Shown here: positions 46,487 to 56,728 of the stretch, piece after piece
Layout of the letters: every line of letters starts with the position of its first letter
Position numbering within the stretch: the stretch's first letter is position 1
Origin: Pollutimonas harenae
GTDB lineage: Bacteria; Pseudomonadota; Gammaproteobacteria; Burkholderiales; Burkholderiaceae_B
Length of the DNA: 64,000 nucleotides
Assembly: GCF_004153685.1 (NCBI RefSeq)
Contig: NZ_SDQD01000002.1
Location: forward strand, 1,054,001 to 1,118,000
Direction of reading: 5' to 3'
Made by a program: the position numbers and the translations under genes
The notes under the pieces: generated by a model
What the model was told of the DNA's origin: nothing
Database searches by the model: none
What the model saw: only the letters and a program-made list of their open reading frames with translations

Positions 46487-48178
46487 CTAAGGAGTTACCG
46501 GAAAGCTTTCTTCCCGGCCGCGTATGAGCGCTGTTGGATGCGTTTGCAGATAGTCGGCCAGGGCCCTCAATGACTTGGCGGCATTACTGAGTTCACGCAT
46601 GGTTCGCTCGATATTATTGTTCATGGGCGAATTATCAGCCAACAGCTTATTAAGCTGATTCAAGGAATTGCGTGCTGACTTCAGCACACCGCTGGCCTCG
46701 GGCGCCACCTGTGTTTCCAGCCTATCAAGCAGCTTTCTGGCACTCTCGAGGCTGCCTTGCAGTTCAGTGCCTATCTTATCGAACGGTATGGCATCAAGCT
46801 TGCCGACTATGCTGCTGATCTGTTGCTGCAGACGATCAAAACTGCCTGCTATCGTGGGAATGATTGCGGGTCTTTTCTTGTCATCAAACGCTACCGGTTC
46901 GGCGTCCGGGAAGAAATCAAGCGCCACATATTGTTGCCCGGTCAGCAGATTGGAAGCCCGGATCTGACCACGCAGGCCGTGCTGGATCATGGGACCCAAC
47001 AGCGCCGCGCCTGGGTAACCCGTCGTTCCTGGATTGAGCTTGATCAGGCGTTCGTAGACTTCTCCAAAACGCATAGGGTATAGCCGGATCCTGACCAGCG
47101 CAAAAAACCGCTTGCTTTCAGCATTGAACTCCAGGTCGATATCGTATACCTCGCCTAGTTCCAGCCCCCGAAAATCGACCGGCGCACCTACTTTCAAGCC
47201 TCTGACTGACTGATAAAAGTGCAGTTCGATGGGAAACGCTGGCCCATCGGGATCGGCCATAGCCTGGGCATATGTCGGGGACAACTCGAAACGACTGTCG
47301 GGCTTGGCGGACTCACTCTCTTCTGTAAGCGAATGATCAGACGACGCGAACGCCACGCCGCCTGCCAGCACCGAGACCAAAGAGCCGGTTTCGACATTGA
47401 AGCCGTCTGCATTCAAGGATAAGTTGATACCACTGACGTTCCAGAAACGGGCATTTTTAGTGACGAATTTGTCGTTAGGCGCATCGATGAATACCTGTAT
47501 ATTGACTTGCTCGCCGTTGGAATCCAGGTCGTAGCCTATAACACGCCCCACTTCAATACGCCGGTAATACACAGGGGAGCCAATTTCCAGCGAACCAAGA
47601 TCAGGCGCGAATAAGGTAAAACGGCTACCGGGCCGGCCACTAACCACCTCAGGAGGTTTCTCAAGACCCTCAAAATCGTAGACGGGCTCTGCGCCATTAG
47701 AGGTTTCGGCGGCATCAACACTGATATAAGCGCCCGAAAGCAAAGTACCCAGCCCCGACACCCCGCTAATGCCCAGGCGTGGCCGCACAACCCAGAAACG
47801 GCTATCCGACTGGGTGATGTATTCCGAGCCATCACGATTGAGCTCGGCGCTAACAATCACCTTGGAGCGGTCCGGCGCTACCTTGATGCCAGAGACAACG
47901 CCTATCACCACATCTTTATAGCGCACCTTGGTCTGCCCGACTTCCAGGCCGTCAGCCGATTCAAAACTGATATTGATCGTGGGGCCCATATGCAGCCAGC
48001 CGCGCACCAGCAAAGAGCCCCCCACCAAGGCGGCTACCAGCGGCAATAGCCAGATCCAGGATATCCGGCTCTGGCTGCGCGACTTTACCTCAGGCGTGTA
48101 GGGCTGCACGGCAGCCCCGCTTCCGGCAGGCCCTCCTGTCGGCTGGCTAGACTCTTGAGGCTTGTTCGGATCTGTCAT
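46487..48178 (-). CDS. pqiB: PqiB-type MCE-domain protein
   Basis: Protein of 563 residues with a short Pro/Gly-rich cytoplasmic tail, one membrane helix (ISWIWLLPLVAALVGGSLLV, residues 39-58) and three tandem MCE domains (about 65-155, 180-265, 315-420). The C-terminal third is helical (LDRLETQVAPEASGVLKSARNSLNQLN), as in PqiB, whose coiled coil forms a needle-like tunnel across the periplasm for lipid traffic. The ATG at 48178 lies 32 bases inside the end of pqiA, so the genes overlap. Functions with PqiA (permease-like) and PqiC. Confidence 0.92.
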   Translation of the reverse strand: MTDPNKPQESSQPTGGPAGSGAAVQPYTPEVKSRSQSRISWIWLLPLVAALVGGSLLVRGWLHMGPTINISFESADGLEVGQTKVRYKDVVIGVVSGIKVAPDRSKVIVSAELNRDGSEYITQSDSRFWVVRPRLGISGVSGLGTLLSGAYISVDAAETSNGAEPVYDFEGLEKPPEVVSGRPGSRFTLFAPDLGSLEIGSPVYYRRIEVGRVIGYDLDSNGEQVNIQVFIDAPNDKFVTKNARFWNVSGINLSLNADGFNVETGSLVSVLAGGVAFASSDHSLTEESESAKPDSRFELSPTYAQAMADPDGPAFPIELHFYQSVRGLKVGAPVDFRGLELGEVYDIDLEFNAESKRFFALVRIRLYPMRFGEVYERLIKLNPGTTGYPGAALLGPMIQHGLRGQIRASNLLTGQQYVALDFFPDAEPVAFDDKKRPAIIPTIAGSFDRLQQQISSIVGKLDAIPFDKIGTELQGSLESARKLLDRLETQVAPEASGVLKSARNSLNQLNKLLADNSPMNNNIERTMRELSNAAKSLRALADYLQTHPTALIRGREESFPVTP

Positions 48179-49424
48179 GTATTTCTCTTTGTTTGTCCCA
48201 ACCCTTGCGCGGATCATAGCTCATGGCGGCAAACATCGTCAGGATGACCACCGCGCCAAAGCTGGCGGCACCAGGGCCGGCAATAACCTGCGATATCCCC
48301 GGAAAATCAAGCATGGCCGACATCAGTATCACGACAAAAACGTCGAGCATGGACCACTGCCCTATAAACTCGACCAGCTCGTACAGACGGGTCCGCTGAC
48401 GCTGAATTACCGGGCCACGCCAACGTCGCTGCACCATCAATACCATTAGTGCCAGCAATTTGGTCATGGGTACCACCACGCTGGCAATGAATACAATCAG
48501 GGCCAGGTCCCAGGAACCGTAGTTCCACAGCTCGATGACCCCGCCCAGTATAGTGTGCTCGCTGTCGCTGGCCGCAGTGCGTATCCGCATTACAGGCAAA
48601 ACGTTAGCAGGGATATAAGCGATCCAGGCTGCCAAGACCAGGGCCCACACCCTGGATTTTTGATCCGGCTTACGAAAATGCACACGCTCGCCGCAGCGTC
48701 TGCAAGCCTCGGCTTGCTCAACATCTTCCAGCTGCTGTACGAAGCCGCAAGCATGGCAGGAAGCCAGCCGGTGCGTTTGAGTTTGAGCAAGATCCGCACG
48801 GGCTTGCATAACCAGGCCCGCATCTTCGGCAAAGCCCCACAAGCGGCGCGCCGTCAGGCGGCTCAGCCCCGTGAGCAGGAATGTGAGCACGACGAACCCC
48901 CAGATCCCGGGCTCGAGTTGCACCTTTGCCATCCCCGCGAATTTGACCAACGCCACCAATATGCCCAGCATGAATACCGGTACCATGCTCCAGTGAATCA
49001 CAAATTCCAGCAAGCGCATGCCGTAGGAAAAATCACCAGGTATCCGGCGTGCGCGTATGGCCAGCAGCGCCCATAGCAGGAACAGCAGTTGCGTCAGTGG
49101 CATCCAGAACGAAAACATACCTGTCATGACGGCTAGCAGCCTGTGACCTTGCTCCCAGGTCAGGTACAAGGCACCAGGTAGTGAGGCGTGGGTAGCCAGC
49201 CCGCCAATGCGCAAGGTGACAATGGGGAAGTAGTTGGCAATGGCGAAGACAAGCAACGCACCCACTACGAGCGCTATCCAGCCATTGAGCGGTATGGTGC
49301 TTGCACGATACAGCGCATAGCCACAGCGCACGCAAGTTGCCGTGGCGCCGGGTGCCAGCGGTACACGCTCATGCAAGGTTGCACAATGCTGACAAGCAAT
49401 CAGTGGGCGGCTGGCCATAAGCAC
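48147..49424 (-). CDS. pqiA: PqiA-type integral membrane protein
   Basis: Membrane protein of about 425 residues with two repeats, each a zinc ribbon followed by four hydrophobic helices: first CQHC...CVRCGYALYR (residues 11-39), second CHACGFVQQ...CRRCGERVHF (about 221-250). The pair of PqiA domains is typical. PqiA is the inner-membrane partner of the PqiB MCE tunnel and is linked in E. coli to envelope lipid homeostasis and paraquat-inducible stress. The start is either GTG at 49424 (better spaced AAGG site) or ATG at 49418. Confidence 0.9.
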   Translation of the reverse strand: MLMASRPLIACQHCATLHERVPLAPGATATCVRCGYALYRASTIPLNGWIALVVGALLVFAIANYFPIVTLRIGGLATHASLPGALYLTWEQGHRLLAVMTGMFSFWMPLTQLLFLLWALLAIRARRIPGDFSYGMRLLEFVIHWSMVPVFMLGILVALVKFAGMAKVQLEPGIWGFVVLTFLLTGLSRLTARRLWGFAEDAGLVMQARADLAQTQTHRLASCHACGFVQQLEDVEQAEACRRCGERVHFRKPDQKSRVWALVLAAWIAYIPANVLPVMRIRTAASDSEHTILGGVIELWNYGSWDLALIVFIASVVVPMTKLLALMVLMVQRRWRGPVIQRQRTRLYELVEFIGQWSMLDVFVVILMSAMLDFPGISQVIAGPGAASFGAVVILTMFAAMSYDPRKGWDKQREIHDRSEQASRV

Positions 49425-49490
49425 TTGCGCCCGCCTTGCAAGCTCTGATCCAGGAGAACCGCAGGCAGGCGCTGTGAGTATGCAAACCGC

Positions 49491-51803
49491 TTAGTCAACA
49501 AGCTCAGGCTCCGGATGCGAATCTTGGACTTTGCCTGGTTTGTTGTCGTTGCCGGGGAACACCAACTCGACCTTACTGTCGGCATCGAGCCCAACCTGTA
49601 CGCTGCCGCCGTCGACCAGGCGTCCGAAGAGTAGTTCGTCGGCCAATGCACGGCGGATGGTGTCTTGAATAAGCCTTTGCATGGGGCGCGCACCCATGGT
49701 GGGATCAAAGCCCTCTTTGGCAAGGTGATCGCGCAGTTCTTGTGTGAATACGACATCGACCCGCTTCTCGTGCAGCTGGTCTTCGAGCTGCATGAGGAAT
49801 TTGTCGACCACACGCAAAATGACCTCTCGCGACAAGGGTGTGAAGCCAATAATGGCATCGAGCCGGTTGCGGAACTCGGGCGTGAACAGGCGTTTGATAT
49901 CGGCCATTTCGTCGCCGGTTTTGGACGGCGTGGCAAAACCGATGCTGCTGCGGTTCAGCGTTTCGGCTCCGGCATTGGTCGTCATGACAATGATGACATT
50001 GCGGAAGTCTGACTTGCGACCGTTATTGTCAGTCAGTGTGCCGTGGTCCATGACCTGAAGCAAAATATTGTAGACGTCGGGATGTGCTTTTTCGATTTCA
50101 TCGAGGAGCAAAACACAATGCGGCTGCTTGCTGACGGCTTCGGTGAGTAGCCCACCCTGGTCGAAACCTACATAGCCCGGAGGCGCACCAATGAGGCGCG
50201 AAACCGTGTGGCGCTCCATGTATTCGGACATGTCGAAGCGCAGCAGATCGACGCCCAGCACAAAGGCCAATTGGCGAGCCACTTCGGTTTTACCCACGCC
50301 AGTGGGGCCCGAGAAGAGAAAGGAGCCTATAGGCTTGTCGGGACGGCCGAGGCCCGAGCGCGCCATCTTGATGGCAGCGGCAAGCGCTTCGATGGCGGAA
50401 TTCTGACCAAACACCACGGTTTTGAGGTCTCGCTCGAGTGTGGCCAGCTTGTTGCGATCATCGTTGGACACGCTTTGCGGCGGTATGCGAGCAATTTTGG
50501 CGACTGTGGCCTGGATCTCTGTCTTGCCAATAATCTTCTTTTGGCGAGAGCGCGGCAACAGGCGTTGTGCGGCACCCGCTTCGTCGATGACGTCGATGGC
50601 TTTATCGGGTAGAAAGCGATCATTGATATGGCGCGCAGCCAGCTCGGCGGCCGCTGTAATGGCTGCAGCCGAATAACGCACGCCGTGGTGTGCTTCGAAG
50701 TGGCCTTTCAGGCCACGCAATATTTGTATGGTCTGCTCAACAGTAGGCTCGGGAACGTCGATTTTCTGAAAACGACGCGACAAGGCGTGATCTTTTTCAA
50801 AAATGCCCCGGTACTCGTTGTAAGTAGTAGCACCCAGACATTTTAACTGGCCCGACGAAAGCGCTGGTTTGAGCAGGTTGGATGCGTCGAGCGTTCCGCC
50901 GGAAGCGGAACCTGCACCGATCAGGGTATGGATTTCGTCGATGAACAGAATGGCGTTGGTGTTGTCCTTGAGTGACTTGAGCACGCCTTTGAGGCGTTGC
51001 TCGAAATCGCCCCGGTACTTGGTGCCGGCGAGTAAGGCACCCATATCGAGCGCATAGACCTCGGCATTAGCCAGGATTTGGGGCACATCTTTCTTGGTAA
51101 TGCGCCATGCCAGACCCTCGGCAATAGCCGTCTTGCCTACTCCGGCCTCGCCCACCAGCAAAGGATTATTTTTGCGGCGACGGCACAACACCTGAATGAC
51201 GCGTTCGACCTCGTGCTCGCGTCCGATAAGGGGATCGATACGGCCAGAGCGTGCCTCGGCGTTCAGATCGGTGGCGTAGAGTTCAAGCGGCGATTTCTGC
51301 TGATCGGACTTGGGTTCTTCGGGCGTGGCGGCGGCTTTGGCCGGCTCAGCTGGCGGCTCGTCGGGTGTTTTGGTAATGCCATGCGATAGGTAGTTGACCA
51401 CGTCCAGGCGAGTGACTCCCTGTTGCTGCAGAAAGTACACAGCATGGGAATCTTTTTCGCCATACATGGCCACCAGCACGTTGGCGCCGGTTACCGTATT
51501 ACGGTTGGAGTTGCCTGAAGACACATGCATGATGGCACGCTGGATAACGCGCTGAAAACCCAGTGTGGGCTGCGTGTCGACCTCGTCTTCGCCGGGAAAG
51601 ATGGGCGTGTTCTTATTGACGAAATTACGCAATTCCTGGCGCAGGACGTCAAGGTTGGCGGAACATGCACGCAAAACCTCGACGGCGGCGGCATTATCGA
51701 GCAGCGACAGCAGCAGATGCTCGACAGTAATAAATTCGTGCCGGGCGCTACGGGCCTCGACAAAGGCCATATGCAGGCTGACTTCAAGTTCTTCGGAGAT
51801 CAC
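49491..51803 (-). CDS. clpA: ATP-dependent Clp protease ATP-binding subunit ClpA
   Basis: Unfoldase of 770 residues working with ClpP. An N-domain with two Clp repeats ([20 protein letters not shown] to about 150) that binds ClpS is followed by AAA+ module D1 (Walker [10 protein letters not shown] about 223; [19 protein letters not shown]) and D2 (Walker [10 protein letters not shown] about 505; [22 protein letters not shown]). The ClpP-binding IGF loop is [10 protein letters not shown] near residue 625. ClpS is encoded 199 bases upstream on the same strand, indicating the N-end rule pathway. Confidence 0.96.
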   Translation of the reverse strand: MISEELEVSLHMAFVEARSARHEFITVEHLLLSLLDNAAAVEVLRACSANLDVLRQELRNFVNKNTPIFPGEDEVDTQPTLGFQRVIQRAIMHVSSGNSNRNTVTGANVLVAMYGEKDSHAVYFLQQQGVTRLDVVNYLSHGITKTPDEPPAEPAKAAATPEEPKSDQQKSPLELYATDLNAEARSGRIDPLIGREHEVERVIQVLCRRRKNNPLLVGEAGVGKTAIAEGLAWRITKKDVPQILANAEVYALDMGALLAGTKYRGDFEQRLKGVLKSLKDNTNAILFIDEIHTLIGAGSASGGTLDASNLLKPALSSGQLKCLGATTYNEYRGIFEKDHALSRRFQKIDVPEPTVEQTIQILRGLKGHFEAHHGVRYSAAAITAAAELAARHINDRFLPDKAIDVIDEAGAAQRLLPRSRQKKIIGKTEIQATVAKIARIPPQSVSNDDRNKLATLERDLKTVVFGQNSAIEALAAAIKMARSGLGRPDKPIGSFLFSGPTGVGKTEVARQLAFVLGVDLLRFDMSEYMERHTVSRLIGAPPGYVGFDQGGLLTEAVSKQPHCVLLLDEIEKAHPDVYNILLQVMDHGTLTDNNGRKSDFRNVIIVMTTNAGAETLNRSSIGFATPSKTGDEMADIKRLFTPEFRNRLDAIIGFTPLSREVILRVVDKFLMQLEDQLHEKRVDVVFTQELRDHLAKEGFDPTMGARPMQRLIQDTIRRALADELLFGRLVDGGSVQVGLDADSKVELVFPGNDNKPGKVQDSHPEPELVD

Positions 51804-52002
51804 GCTTCCTCCTACAGATCGGAGCGGACAAACAATTCGATAAATCTATTCTATGACTAAATCGACCTTGCGTATCAACATAAATTAAAGAGTCATATTC
51901 AATGTTACCCAATAGCATCAAATGCTATCGATAACTTTACTATACCTGTACTTGCTACTGCTTGCGCGCGATACTGCGAAAAACATTGAGCATCCGCAAG
52001 CT

Positions 52003-52326
52003 TCAGGCATCGGGGACAGGTTCCATCACGCATTGCAAGGGGTGCTGTCGCGCATGTGCCATCTGCCTGACCATTTCGACCCGAGTCGCGGCAATATCAC
52101 GCGGATACACACCGCAAACACCCCGCCCTTCGTGGTGTACCTTCAGCATAATACGTGCTGCCTCGTCTTCGTTCTTTCCAAAGATACGCTGCAACACAGC
52201 CACCACGAATTCCATGGGGGTGTAATCGTCGTTCAACAGAACAACCTGGTACATGGGAGGAGGCGCCAGTTTGGCGGGTTGACGATCAAGAACCGTAGTA
52301 CGCTGGTTTTCGATTTGTGGGGCCAT
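52003..52326 (-). CDS. clpS: ATP-dependent Clp protease adaptor ClpS
   Basis: Adaptor of 107 residues that delivers N-degron substrates to ClpA. The core [23 protein letters not shown] carries the Asp-Asp-Tyr/Met residues of the N-degron pocket, and [21 protein letters not shown] completes the domain. The N-terminal 24 residues are the flexible tail that engages ClpA. Standing directly upstream of clpA is the usual arrangement; the 199-base gap may hold a separate clpA promoter. Confidence 0.96.
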   Translation of the reverse strand: MAPQIENQRTTVLDRQPAKLAPPPMYQVVLLNDDYTPMEFVVAVLQRIFGKNEDEAARIMLKVHHEGRGVCGVYPRDIAATRVEMVRQMAHARQHPLQCVMEPVPDA

Positions 52327-52488
52327 GTCAAATACTAGTGGTTTCCATAGTTGACTATGTTAGGGTAAATTGCGCATTATCGTATTATTCTGAGGGCCTG
52401 GAAGTATGCCGCATGCCAGAATCAATAGGCTAAAGGTAACCCTTGTAGTCGCGTTTCAATTTAACACTATAGTCGAGAGGCAGTCCGC

Positions 52489-52731
52489 ATGTCTGATTCA
52501 ACCGCAACCTCCACTGGGGACACCGAAAAGCTGACCGGAACCGTAAAGTGGTTCAACGATGCCAAAGGTTTTGGGTTCATCACCCCCGACAACGGAGGTG
52601 AAGACCTTTTCGCGCACTTTTCATCCATCCAGATGAACGGCTTCAAAACTCTCAAAGAGGGTCAAAAAGTCGCGTTCGAAATCGCCCAGGGGCCAAAAGG
52701 CAAACAAGCACTCAACATTACGGCTGCCTGA
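52489..52731 (+). CDS. CspA-family cold-shock protein with Ser/Thr-rich N-terminal tail
   Basis: RNA/DNA-binding OB-fold protein of 80 residues. RNP1 ([10 protein letters not shown]) and RNP2 ([10 protein letters not shown]) are intact. Before the conserved [10 protein letters not shown] there are about 13 extra residues rich in Ser and Thr ([13 protein letters not shown]) compared with 67-70-residue CspA proteins. A GAGAGG ribosome site supports the ATG at 52489. Family members act as RNA chaperones; cold induction is not proven by sequence. A strong terminator follows at 52789-52816. Confidence 0.92.
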   Translation: MSDSTATSTGDTEKLTGTVKWFNDAKGFGFITPDNGGEDLFAHFSSIQMNGFKTLKEGQKVAFEIAQGPKGKQALNITAA

Positions 52732-52788
52732 CGCCTGGCAGGTATACCTGCATAACCTTTAACAATAATGCATAAATCGTATCGCCAT

Positions 52789-52816
52789 ACAGGGCCTCGT
52801 CGCCCTGTTTTTTTTT
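52789..52816 (+). terminator. Terminator after the cold-shock gene
   Basis: CAGGGC (52790-52795) and GCCCTG (52802-52807) pair around CTCGTC and are followed by nine T residues. A strong intrinsic terminator here also argues against any start of the next gene upstream of it. Confidence 0.92.
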
Positions 52817-52857
52817 GCGCCAGACCTGTGCAAACACGCAACACCTTGTATAAAGCC

Positions 52858-53298
52858 ATGTTGCGGTCTGCATCATTGTGTTGGCTGACGCTGGTTTTTT
52901 TCCTGGCTCCCCCTGTACATGCACAGGGCATGCTGCTACCCACGACGCAAATCAAGGTAGGCCCCCAGACAGTACAGGCCGAGGTCGCCGCCACTGACGC
53001 CAGCCGCTCGTACGGCCTGATGAACCGGCAGTCGCTACCCACCGATCATGGCATGCTATTCGTTTTTGATAGTGTGGGCATGCCCTGCTTCTGGATGAAA
53101 AACACACCATTGCCTTTATCCATTGCATTCATCGACGCCCAAGGCATGATTGTGAATATCGCCGATATGCAGCCGCACAGCCTCGATACGCACTGTCCGG
53201 CCGCCGCTATCGTGTTTGCGCTTGAAATGGAACAGGGCTGGTTCAAGCGCCACCAGATCAAGGCTGGCATGGCGGTCAAGCAGCTTCCGCAGCGCTGA
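52858..53298 (+). CDS. Secreted DUF192 family protein
   Basis: About 146 residues from the ATG at 52858, beginning with a signal peptide (MLRSASLCWLTLVFFLAPPVHAQ). The mature part carries the DUF192 hallmarks SYGLMNRQSLPTDHGMLFVF, CFWMKNTPLPLSIAF and LEMEQGWFKRHQIKAGM, so it is periplasmic. Function of the family is not established. The frame is open upstream to 52768 but that part would cross the terminator of the cold-shock gene. Confidence 0.82.
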   Translation: MLRSASLCWLTLVFFLAPPVHAQGMLLPTTQIKVGPQTVQAEVAATDASRSYGLMNRQSLPTDHGMLFVFDSVGMPCFWMKNTPLPLSIAFIDAQGMIVNIADMQPHSLDTHCPAAAIVFALEMEQGWFKRHQIKAGMAVKQLPQR

Positions 53299-53301
53299 GG
53301 T

Positions 53302-54507
53302 TTATACGCGCTCCATAATCAGGGCAATGCCTTGCCCAACGCCTATGCACATCGTGCAAAGTGCATAGCGCCCGCCTGTTCGGTGCAATTGATTGACAGC
53401 CGTCAAGGCCAGGCGTGCACCGCTGGCGCCCAAGGGGTGACCCAGAGCAATGGCACCACCATTGGGATTCACGCGCGGATCGTTATCGTCGAGGCCCAGC
53501 ATGCGCATAACTGCCAGACCCTGGGCCGCAAAGGCCTCGTTCAGTTCGATGACATCCATTTGATCGAGCGTCAGACCGGCGAGCGCAAGTACCTTTTGCG
53601 AAGCTGGCGCTGGTCCTATGCCCATGATGCGAGGCTCTACCCCTGCTGTCGCCATGGCCACAACACGGGCACGCGGAACCAGACCCTGCTCACGAGCCAT
53701 GCTTTCAGAAGCCACAATCAGGGCGCAAGCACCGTCATTGACGCCCGAAGCATTACCGGCCGTGACCGTGCCGTCGGGGCGGACAATGGGTTTGAGGCGG
53801 GCCAAAGCCTCTAGTGAGGTTTGGCGCGGGTGCTCATCGGTGTCGACGACGACCGGATCCCCTTTACGTTGCGGTATGTGCACAGGGGTGATTTCTTCCT
53901 GGAAAACACCATTTTGCTGTGCCAGTGCTGTTTTGGACTGGCTGGCCAATGCAAAGGCGTCTTGGTCGGCACGGCTGACCTTGAACTGGTCGGCTACGTT
54001 TTCGGCTGTTTCGGGCATGGAGTCGACGCCATACTGAGCTTTTAGGGCCTTGTTGACAAAACGCCAGCCAATAGTGGTGTCGTAGATGGCCGCATTGCGG
54101 GAAAAGGCGGTGTCGGCCTTGCCCATGACAAAAGGAGCCCGGCTCATGCTTTCAACGCCGCCGGCCAGTACGAACGCTGCATCGTTGGCCCTGATGGCAC
54201 GGGCTGCTGAACCGATGGCATCAAGGCCTGAACCGCACAGACGGTTGATGGTGGCGCCGGCGACTTCGATGGGTAAGCCTGCCAGCAAACTGGCCATGCG
54301 GGCAACGTTGCGGTTGTCTTCGCCGGCCTGGTTGGCACACCCAAGCAGCACATCGTCGAGCCTGGACCAATCGACATCGGGGTTACGTTGCATGAGCGCC
54401 TTGAGCGGAATGGCGCCCAGGTCATCGGTCCGGACCGGGGCCAGACCGCCAGCGTAACGGCCGAAAGGTGTGCGGATTGCATCGCAAATATAAGCATGTG
54501 TTGTCAT
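53302..54507 (-). CDS. pcaF: Acetyl-CoA acetyltransferase family thiolase (3-oxoadipyl-CoA thiolase-like)
   Basis: Thiolase of 401 residues cleaving or forming 3-oxoacyl-CoA. Catalytic residues are in [18 protein letters not shown] (nucleophilic Cys about 90), [20 protein letters not shown] (His) and [10 protein letters not shown] (second Cys). The N-terminal [28 protein letters not shown] pattern and [10 protein letters not shown] resemble the PcaF/PaaJ group that makes succinyl-CoA and acetyl-CoA from 3-oxoadipyl-CoA, but beta-oxidation thiolases are close. No other pca, paa or fad genes are in the window, so the symbol is tentative. ATG at 54507; a longer frame is not supported. Confidence 0.8.
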   Translation of the reverse strand: MTTHAYICDAIRTPFGRYAGGLAPVRTDDLGAIPLKALMQRNPDVDWSRLDDVLLGCANQAGEDNRNVARMASLLAGLPIEVAGATINRLCGSGLDAIGSAARAIRANDAAFVLAGGVESMSRAPFVMGKADTAFSRNAAIYDTTIGWRFVNKALKAQYGVDSMPETAENVADQFKVSRADQDAFALASQSKTALAQQNGVFQEEITPVHIPQRKGDPVVVDTDEHPRQTSLEALARLKPIVRPDGTVTAGNASGVNDGACALIVASESMAREQGLVPRARVVAMATAGVEPRIMGIGPAPASQKVLALAGLTLDQMDVIELNEAFAAQGLAVMRMLGLDDNDPRVNPNGGAIALGHPLGASGARLALTAVNQLHRTGGRYALCTMCIGVGQGIALIMERV

Positions 54508-54722
54508 GGTAGGCCCTGAAAAACAAACAAAAAATTCTAAAGCGGAATTCGGTGCACAAGCCGTGCGGGAACTTTTAATATTACCGTAATGGCCGCCGAA
54601 TTCAGGTGTCTCAGACGAGTCTGTCCACCCTGCGGCCACTGCGAAAACCTGGCTTGAAAATAATAACGCCGCCCGATAAACAGGCGGCGCTTGGCGGCAA
54701 TAAGAGCTTGCCTTAAGGGTTT
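54508..54722. other. Intergenic space between sodB and the thiolase gene
   Basis: About 215 bases containing the sodB terminator at 54660-54690 and the promoter region of the thiolase. No other structure or reading frame is supported. Confidence 0.5.
54660..54690 (-). terminator. Terminator of sodB
   Basis: CGCCGCC (54667-54673) and GGCGGCG (54683-54689) form a GC-rich stem with a 9-base loop. On the minus strand it is followed by TTATTATTTT. It lies about 35 bases after the sodB stop codon. Confidence 0.75.
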
Positions 54723-55301
54723 TTAGCCCAGATTGGCGGCTGCGAAATCCCAGTTTGCAATTGCCCAGAAGCTTTCCAGGTATTTGGGACGCGCGTTACG
54801 GTAGTCGATGTAGTAAGCGTGTTCCCAGACGTCACAGGTCAGCAATGGAACGTCGGAAGTGGTAAGGGGCGTGGCAGCGTTGCTGGTGTTGACGATATCA
54901 AGCGAGCCGTCGGTTTTCTTGACCAGCCATGTCCAGCCCGAACCGAAGTTGCCTGCAGCAGATTTGTTGAAGGCCTCTTTGAACCCGTCGACGCTGCCCC
55001 ACTTGGCATTGATAGCATCCAGCAAGGCACCGCTGGGCTCACCACCACCGTTGGGGGACAGGCTGTTCCAGTAGAAGGTATGGTTCCAGATTTGCGCCGC
55101 ATTGTTGAAAAGGCCACCCGACGATTTCTTGACAATGTCTTCCAGACTGGCCGATTCAAACTCGGTGCCGGCAACCAGATTGTTCAGGTTGGTGACGTAG
55201 GATTGATGATGCTTGCCGTAGTGGTATTCCAGTGTTTCTTTGGAAATGGTAGGTGCCAGGGCATCTAGGGCGTAAGGGAGCGGAGGTAAAGTAAAAGCCA
55301 T
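54723..55301 (-). CDS. sodB: Superoxide dismutase [Fe]
   Basis: Iron-type superoxide dismutase of 192 residues. Metal ligands are His in [13 protein letters not shown] (about 27), His in QIWNHTFYW (about 74), and Asp/His in [16 protein letters not shown] (about 157 and 161). [14 protein letters not shown] at the end and the short length favour the Fe cytoplasmic type over Mn. The ATG at 55301 has an AAGGAA ribosome site; a TTG two codons upstream is not needed. Monocistronic with its own terminator. Confidence 0.94.
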   Translation of the reverse strand: MAFTLPPLPYALDALAPTISKETLEYHYGKHHQSYVTNLNNLVAGTEFESASLEDIVKKSSGGLFNNAAQIWNHTFYWNSLSPNGGGEPSGALLDAINAKWGSVDGFKEAFNKSAAGNFGSGWTWLVKKTDGSLDIVNTSNAATPLTTSDVPLLTCDVWEHAYYIDYRNARPKYLESFWAIANWDFAAANLG

Positions 55302-55378
55302 GTTCAAGTTCCTTCAAAAAAACCAGTCAGGGTGCATGAAGCAGCGCAATCAGCGCGTAAAAAAATTGAGCCGGTGAC

Positions 55379-56728
55379 TCATAGCAAACCATGCGTCTGG
55401 GAAACGTTCACATGAACGCTACCACGCCCAAGCTCAACACTTAGCGATTCGCCAATATTCAAGTCTAACGCATTTTTGACGACCTCCCCGTTGCCTTTGC
55501 GTACTATGGCGTAGCCACGTTCCAGAATATTGTGAGGATTGAGCGCATGCAGAGTCTGCATGCTGGCGGCAAGTCGTTGCTGACGTCGCTCCAATCCGCG
55601 TTCCAGGCCTGCGGCAAGTCTGTGTAGCTGTGTCGTGATGTCAGTGTGCCGGGCAGCTGGACGGGGCCTGGCATGTGCCAGCCGGGTTTCCAGCATCGCC
55701 AGCCTGGCCGTCCGGCCTTCCTGTGGCCGTGCCAGGGATTGCGCCAACCGCTGCCTGAGCCTTTGCAGATGCTCGCCCTGCTGTCGCAAACGCTGTTGGG
55801 GTGACACCAGCAACGCCACTGCCCGATCCAGTCTCAGGCTGGACCGCTCAAGGTTACGCATTTGCCGGGCTGTCAGGGCGGCCACAGCCGCCGCAACAGC
55901 GTCAGCGCAGCTCTGACGGCTACGGCAGCATAATTCAGCAGCAGCCGTGGGTGTGGGTGCACGCACATCGGCAACAAAATCGGCAATCGTGAAGTCGGTT
56001 TCATGGCCAACACCACTGATTATCGGAATTGGGCTGGCAGCAATGCTACGGGCTAATACTTCGTCATTAAAGCTCCACAGGTCTTCCAGGCTGCCGCCGC
56101 CACGTACCAGCAGTAAAGTATCGACTTCGTTTCGCTGTATGGCCTGCTGCAATGCCTGATTCAAACGACCCGCGGCGTCCAGCCCTTGCACCGGAGCAGG
56201 ATAAATAATGACTGACACATGTGGCGCGCGCCTGGCCAGCGCCGACAATACATCGCGCAAGGCCGCCGCCGCCAATGAAGTCACTACACCTATGGCTTGA
56301 GGCAAAGCCTTGATCGGCCTTTTGCGGCCCGGGTCGAACAGACCTTCGGCAGCCAGCTTGTCTTTTAGGACCAGGAAAGCCTCGTGCAAGTCGCCACGCC
56401 CCGCACGCCGCAGGCTTTCGACCTGTACCTGATAGTCACCACGTGGCTCGTATAGAGTCACATTGACACGAAACTCAAATTTTTCGCCTGGCTTGGGCAC
56501 GAACCCGACCGCCTGAGCCCGGCCACGGAACATGACCGCCCGTACTGCAGCACCTTCGTCCTTGACAGAGAAATACCAATGTCCCGAGGCGGCTTGGGTA
56601 AAGTTGGAAACTTCGCCCCTCACCCATATGCGTGAAAAATACCCGGAAAGCAGATCGCCAACCCGGCGATTCAACTGGCTAACGGTTAAAACGCCGTCGG
56701 TATCAGGCTGCATTGCGTATGTATCCAT
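55379..56728 (-). CDS. xseA: Exodeoxyribonuclease VII large subunit
   Basis: Catalytic subunit of the ssDNA exonuclease ExoVII, about 449 residues from ATG 56728 (other in-frame starts at 56752 TTG and 56713 ATG; none has a good ribosome site). An N-terminal OB-fold (LTVSQLNRRVGDLLSGYFSRIWVRGEVSNF) is followed by the catalytic domain with IGVVTSLAAAALRDVL, VRGGGSLEDLWSFNDE and GVGHETDFTIADFVAD..RAPTPTAAAEL, and a long Arg/Gln/Leu-rich coiled-coil tail. The small subunit xseB is not in the window. Confidence 0.94.
   Translation of the reverse strand: MDTYAMQPDTDGVLTVSQLNRRVGDLLSGYFSRIWVRGEVSNFTQAASGHWYFSVKDEGAAVRAVMFRGRAQAVGFVPKPGEKFEFRVNVTLYEPRGDYQVQVESLRRAGRGDLHEAFLVLKDKLAAEGLFDPGRKRPIKALPQAIGVVTSLAAAALRDVLSALARRAPHVSVIIYPAPVQGLDAAGRLNQALQQAIQRNEVDTLLLVRGGGSLEDLWSFNDEVLARSIAASPIPIISGVGHETDFTIADFVADVRAPTPTAAAELCCRSRQSCADAVAAAVAALTARQMRNLERSSLRLDRAVALLVSPQQRLRQQGEHLQRLRQRLAQSLARPQEGRTARLAMLETRLAHARPRPAARHTDITTQLHRLAAGLERGLERRQQRLAASMQTLHALNPHNILERGYAIVRKGNGEVVKNALDLNIGESLSVELGRGSVHVNVSQTHGLL

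Noticed and set aside
52768-52857. Longer N-terminus for the DUF192 protein
   Set aside because: It would include the strong terminator of the cold-shock gene; the internal ATG begins a clear signal peptide.
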